Source: a virus. Taken from it: a DNA stretch of 58,523 bases. The translations under genes and the position numbers were made by a program. The stretch's first letter is position 1. The number at the start of each line of letters is the position of its first letter. Under the pieces are notes generated by a model. It had not been told where the DNA came from and ran no database searches. It saw only the letters and a list, made by a program, of their open reading frames with translations. Positions 56,113 to 58,523 of this stretch are shown piece after piece. The stretch is from positions 1-58,523 of IMG/VR virus record IMGVR_UViG_3300046559_000883, one strand, 5' to 3'.

Positions 56113-56126
56113 CACGTATGTCATAC
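56110..56126. promoter_or_regulatory. Regulator dyad site 2
   Basis: TGACACGTATGTCATAC contains TGACA-CGTA-TGTCA, the cleanest form of the dyad. Exact reverse complement of 56201-56217. TTGACA of this site could be a -35 element. Confidence 0.65.
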
Positions 56127-56200
56127 CCAGGCAAGACAGCGCGTATGTATCGGTAATCGCAGCAGATTGCGGCGTTGAGGCCTCATCCGAGTGAGCGCGC

Positions 56201-56217
56201 GTATGACATACGTGTCA
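56201..56217. promoter_or_regulatory. Regulator dyad site 3
   Basis: GTATGACATACGTGTCA, a perfect 17-base inverted copy of 56110-56126, with 74 bases between them. A regulator could loop DNA between the two. Confidence 0.65.
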
Positions 56218-56272
56218 CGGTTCAAGTGTGATGCTAGCGGAATTCGAAACGACGCCGCTCGTTTCTCTCGCA

Positions 56273-56288
56273 TATGACTCACGTGTCA
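56273..56288. promoter_or_regulatory. Regulator dyad site 4
   Basis: TATGACTCACGTGTCA, differing from site 3 at two central bases. Placed 34 bases before the 56322 gene, where a repressor could block the cassette promoter. Confidence 0.62.
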
Positions 56289-56321
56289 ACGCTGGCACAA
56301 CCCATGCAATGAGTCTCTGGC

Positions 56322-56534
56322 ATGAAGACGACGACGACCCAGGCGACCTCGACGAAGCTCTTCCACCTCTTCCGCCGCCCCGAGCAGTGCCTCCCGGCGA
56401 ACAGCAACTCCGTGCCGGCGTTCTGCTCGGTCGAGTCGATCCCAGGCTGGCTCTACACCCAGGCGGCTGCCCGCGTCGTCGCACGTCGCGCCCGCTTCTC
56501 GCCCGTGGCCTTCAACGAGAAGGTGACGTCGTGA
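56322..56534 (+). CDS. Small protein, first gene of XRE-linked cassette
   Basis: 70 aa, ATG at 56322. F-H-L-F-R-R-P-E-Q-C-L-P, C-S-V, I-P-G-W-L-Y-T-Q-A-A-A-R-V-V, F-S-P-V-A-F. No family. Preceded by 209 bases of non-coding DNA holding dyad sites 2-4. A longer alternative frame (56228) has low-complexity Pro content and is rejected. Confidence 0.6.
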   Translation: MKTTTTQATSTKLFHLFRRPEQCLPANSNSVPAFCSVESIPGWLYTQAAARVVARRARFSPVAFNEKVTS

Positions 56535-56677
56535 GCCGCGCGGCCCGCATCGCCACGCTCGTGCTCATCGAGGCAGAGCTTGCGGCCTGCGACGACATGC
56601 CGGAAGAAGACTACGCCGCGGCACGTGCGTTGCTAAAGGATTTGGAAGAGACGAGCGAGACGGAGGAAGAGCGATGA
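56531..56677 (+). CDS. Small acidic helical protein
   Basis: 48 aa from GTG at 56531 (GTGA overlap). Helical with A-C-D-D-M-P-E-E-D-Y-A-A-A-R-A-L-L and an E-E-T-S-E-T-E-E-E tail. Unknown. Confidence 0.55.
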   Translation: MSRAARIATLVLIEAELAACDDMPEEDYAAARALLKDLEETSETEEER

Positions 56678-56850
56678 ACCCCGATGCGATTCTGCGGATG
56701 ACCGACGACGGCGACACGTTCGAGTGTACGTGGGCGAGCTTTGCTGAAGCGAACGCGGATACGCCGGGCGTGGTTGCCGAGGTTGCTGCGCTGGCAGCTG
56801 GCGACTCCGTTACGCTCGGCTTCGACGTGAAGGTGGAGCGCGTGTCATGA
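56674..56850 (+). CDS. Small unknown protein
   Basis: 58 aa, ATG at 56674 overlapping the previous stop. F-E-C-T-W-A-S-F-A-E-A-N and a beta end (D-S-V-T-L-G-F-D-V-K-V-E-R). Unknown. Confidence 0.58.
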   Translation: MNPDAILRMTDDGDTFECTWASFAEANADTPGVVAEVAALAAGDSVTLGFDVKVERVS

Positions 56851-56957
56851 CCAAGACCAACCGAACCCCCGCCCGCCTCACCCAGGAAGAAGCCGCCGCC
56901 TGCACGCATCCCGACCTCGCGCCCCACGTCGAGAATGACCTCGGATGGTTTCGGTGA
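56847..56957 (+). CDS. N-terminal part of a split zinc-ribbon protein
   Basis: 36 aa, ATG at 56847. Has C-T-H-P-D-L (residues 19-24) and ends G-W-F-R then TGA. The next gene begins with ATG directly after this TGA and in the same frame. Together they look like one C-x-H...CxxC zinc protein interrupted by a stop. Either readthrough, a split gene or a recent nonsense change. Confidence 0.5.
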   Translation: MTKTNRTPARLTQEEAAACTHPDLAPHVENDLGWFR

Positions 56958-57107
56958 ATGGGCTACGTGTGCCCGCGGTGCGGGTTCGAGTGGGCCCAGA
57001 ACGTGGGCGGCACGCTGGCCGAGGCGATGGCCGAGTGGCCTGCGTACGTGATGGGGGAGCCGCTACCGGAGCGCGTGCGGCGTCGAGATGACGATCCCGA
57101 TTTCTGA
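56958..57107 (+). CDS. C-terminal zinc-ribbon protein (or second half of split gene)
   Basis: 49 aa. M-G-Y-V-C-P-R-C-G-F-E-W then helices (A-E-A-M-A-E-W-P-A-Y-V-M-G-E). The CxxC would pair with C-T-H of the preceding frame. No separate ribosome binding site is seen. Confidence 0.5.
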   Translation: MGYVCPRCGFEWAQNVGGTLAEAMAEWPAYVMGEPLPERVRRRDDDPDF

Positions 57108-57125
57108 ACGACAGGAGACCGACCG

Positions 57126-57326
57126 ATGAAGCCGAACAAGACACCCGCCAGCCTCGACGCGGACCGGACCGCGAAGCCGAGGACGCGGCTCGTTTGCCGC
57201 CTCTGCCGCTCCTGTCGCGGCTACGGCCACATGAACGACATGACCGGGCCGAGCGTCGACAAGCGCGACCGGAAGTGCCTCGACTGCGGTGGCTCGGGCA
57301 GGGTGCCGTTTACGCAAGAACCGTGA
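57126..57326 (+). CDS. DnaJ-like zinc-module protein
   Basis: 66 aa, ATG at 57126 with AGGAG nine bases upstream. C-R-L-C-R-S-C-R-G-Y-G and C-L-D-C-G-G-S-G-R are a DnaJ-like zinc module. Starts M-K-P-N-K-T-P-A, similar to the M-T-K-T-N-R-T-P-A of the 56847 gene. Unknown. Confidence 0.65.
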   Translation: MKPNKTPASLDADRTAKPRTRLVCRLCRSCRGYGHMNDMTGPSVDKRDRKCLDCGGSGRVPFTQEP

Positions 57327-57371
57327 AGCGGTAGAATGAACGCCCCGGCGCGGCGAGGACCGCGGGGGCCA

Positions 57372-57388
57372 TGCCGGCACGACCGGCA
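57372..57388 (+). promoter_or_regulatory. Hairpin ahead of ribosome binding site
   Basis: TGCCGG (57372-57377) and CCGGCA (57383-57388), six perfect pairs, loop of five, just before AAGGGA and the ATG at 57404. May modulate translation of that gene. Confidence 0.4.
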
Positions 57389-57403
57389 GAAAGGGACCGA
57401 GAA

Positions 57404-57841
57404 ATGACGACTCCGATCGACCGACTCGAACATCTCGCCGCGCAGCGAACCGCGCGGACCGACCGACTGCATGAGGCCACGTGTGCTCTGCTCACCGTGC
57501 TGGAGAAGCACGTGGAACGCGGCGCATCCGTGCGCGTCGAGGGCCACGCGCTTCAACGCGTCAGGATCCGCAGCAACGTCGGCTACTCCGATCTGTGGGC
57601 ATTCGGGGACGACGACCGGAGCTGCTACCTGGACCGCGCCATCGGCGAGGACAGCTACCTCCACGGCGATTTCAACTGCCAGATCAATGGCCCGGACCGT
57701 GGCGACCTGCTCGCGTTCGCCACGCGCGCGCCGCGCTTCGTGGCGGCGTTCATCGAGCGCGAGGAGAAGACCGCCGTCGCGATGGACAACGCGGAGAAGC
57801 AGCTTGCCGTCGCGTCCGACGCGCTCAGGGGCGCGTCGTGA
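57404..57841 (+). CDS. Unknown protein
   Basis: 145 aa, ATG at 57404 with AAGGGA upstream; the ATG at 57371 sits in a hairpin and is rejected. N-terminal helices, then beta region (G-Y-S-D-L-W-A-F-G-D-D-D-R-S-C-Y), then helix at the end. Not recognised. Confidence 0.62.
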   Translation: MTTPIDRLEHLAAQRTARTDRLHEATCALLTVLEKHVERGASVRVEGHALQRVRIRSNVGYSDLWAFGDDDRSCYLDRAIGEDSYLHGDFNCQINGPDRGDLLAFATRAPRFVAAFIEREEKTAVAMDNAEKQLAVASDALRGAS

Positions 57842-58083
57842 GCGAATACTTTTTCGGGCTCGGCCGGGGCCGCGTTTCCGACGATCGCATCAAGGCGCTG
57901 GACGAGATCGGCGCGGAGTACGGCGCCGTGTTCTGCAACCCCAGCCTCCCGGGCGATGGCCCACGCTACTGGTTCGCGGGCCCGAATCAAGGCCATCCGT
58001 TCGATCAAGCGATGGCCAAGGCTGTGATCGGCGCCGCAGAAGCGGCGGGGCTCTGGCCGCCCACACGCGCAAACAAAAAATAG
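57838..58083 (+). CDS. Unknown protein, end of cassette
   Basis: 81 aa from GTG at 57838 (GTGA overlap). Y-F-F-G-L-G-R-G-R-V, R-Y-W-F-A-G-P-N-Q-G-H-P-F. Likely a small alpha/beta protein. No family. Confidence 0.6.
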   Translation: MSEYFFGLGRGRVSDDRIKALDEIGAEYGAVFCNPSLPGDGPRYWFAGPNQGHPFDQAMAKAVIGAAEAAGLWPPTRANKK

Positions 58084-58105
58084 ACGTAGCCCAGAAACGA
58101 CGAAA

Positions 58106-58132
58106 GCCCGCCGACCACGAAGGCCAGCGGGC
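58106..58132. terminator. Hairpin between convergent genes
   Basis: GCCCGC (58106-58111) pairs with GCGGGC (58127-58132) with a 15-base loop. Lies between the plus-strand cassette and the minus-strand late gene; no U-run. Possibly a two-way terminator. Confidence 0.4.
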
Positions 58133-58153
58133 GAGAAGCGGGGGCGGGAACAG

Positions 58154-58441
58154 TCAGAACGACGTGGCAGTCACCTGGAACGTGGCCTCGTCAATGGCGA
58201 CGACGGTGCCGGACGCCACCCACTTGACGTGCCACGCGCCCGCCGCATCTGGCGTGACGTCGTAGTGATACGCCCCCGCACTGTCCTTGACCATGTTGCT
58301 GGCCCCGTAGGTCCACGATTCGACCGTCCCGCCAGGCGCCTTGATCTGAACCACCACCGTCGTCGGGTCCGCTGCGCCAACCGAGTCCGCGAACGTGCAC
58401 GAGGACCGCACGCGGCTACCGAGCTTGACGCTTAGGGACAT
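58154..58441 (-). CDS. Probable virion-related protein, Ig-like
   Basis: 95 aa, ATG at 58441. All-beta with V-V-V-Q-I-K-A-P-G-G-T-V, Y-H-Y-D-V-T-P-D-A-A-G-A-W-H-V-K-W and V-V-A-I-D-E-A-T-F-Q-V. This resembles Ig-like or fibre-type domains added to phage tails. Last gene of a minus-strand late operon entering from beyond the right edge. Confidence 0.6.
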   Translation of the reverse strand: MSLSVKLGSRVRSSCTFADSVGAADPTTVVVQIKAPGGTVESWTYGASNMVKDSAGAYHYDVTPDAAGAWHVKWVASGTVVAIDEATFQVTATSF

Positions 58442-58442
58442 A

Positions 58443-58523
58443 TTAGCTCACGGCAGACAGGGACGAGGTTGCGCGGCCGACTTGGGAGAGCGAGGCGTGT
58501 GCGGAGCCGATGGCGGACGTGTG
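58443..58523 (-). CDS. 3' end of a gene cut by the right edge
   Basis: Last 26 codons and TAA of a leftward gene. Reads A-S-L-S-Q-V-G-R-A-T-S-S-L-S-A-V-S, an amphipathic Ser/Ala helix. Product unknown. Its stop is one base before the next ATG. Confidence 0.55.
   Translation of the reverse strand, partial: HTSAIGSAHASLSQVGRATSSLSAVS

Noticed and set aside
56228-56677. A 149-codon frame spanning the start of the XRE-linked cassette
   Set aside because: Its first part is Pro/Arg low complexity and out of frame with the better 70-aa gene; only the last 48 codons form a plausible separate gene.
1-58523. Joining the two ends in frame (tail assembly start with the right-edge gene end)
   Set aside because: It is in frame but would make a 64-aa protein and leave no tape measure or baseplate genes; a one in three coincidence.
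1-58523. tRNA or rRNA genes
   Set aside because: No cloverleaf or TTCRANNC-type T-loop with matching arms was noticed in the few gaps; coding density leaves little room.

Overview
The window is most of the genome of a temperate contractile-tailed (myovirus-like) bacteriophage with a Mu-like head and tail module. It is GC-rich, uses many GTG and TTG starts, and is almost completely coding, with no intergenic gap above 300 bp. I infer a host in the Myxococcota/Deltaproteobacteria, mainly because a secreted Cys-rich protein in the immunity region (46857-47498) resembles proteins I associate with that group. This host call is moderate at best. No tRNA, rRNA, CRISPR array or insertion sequence was seen.

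Layout. Bases 1-14755 (minus strand) hold the virion module, read right to left: large terminase, two accessory genes, Mu gp29-like portal, a triplicated beta-domain protein, protease with C-terminal scaffold, decoration protein, major capsid protein, DUF1320-like head completion protein, gp10-like protein, tail terminator, sheath, tube, and the start of a tail assembly protein cut by the left edge. Bases 14757-46185 (minus strand) are one run of about 70 overlapping genes starting at a Cro-like gene. It includes a MazG-like pyrophosphohydrolase, a ParB-like protein, a minimal nucleotidyltransferase, a large serine integrase, a cupin, HNH-type nucleases, a RusA resolvase, a DnaA domain IV protein, a replisome organiser gene containing iterons (probable origin), a primase-helicase, many small zinc-binding proteins and a likely small terminase. 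Bases 46186-48996 are the immunity region: divergent repressor and cro, an ImmA/IrrE peptidase, and two secreted proteins on the opposite strand. Bases 49119-55388 (plus strand) are a rightward operon with a SprT-like peptidase, YqaJ exonuclease, RecT and many small genes. Bases 55461-58083 are a second small cassette with its own XRE regulator and four copies of a TGACA-type dyad. Bases 58154-58523 (minus strand) are the end of another late operon.

How it works together. The repressor/Cro pair sets lysis or lysogeny, with ImmA/IrrE as a probable derepressor. The serine integrase inserts the genome. The organiser, DnaA-like and primase-helicase genes start replication, and YqaJ/RecT plus RusA handle recombination. 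Mu-like proteins package DNA and build head and tail. The integrase lies mid-window and late genes leave at one end and re-enter at the other, so I read this as a circular or circularly permuted phage genome cut open within the late region, not an integrated prophage. Tape measure, baseplate, tail fibre and lysis genes are absent and should lie in a missing segment joining the two ends.
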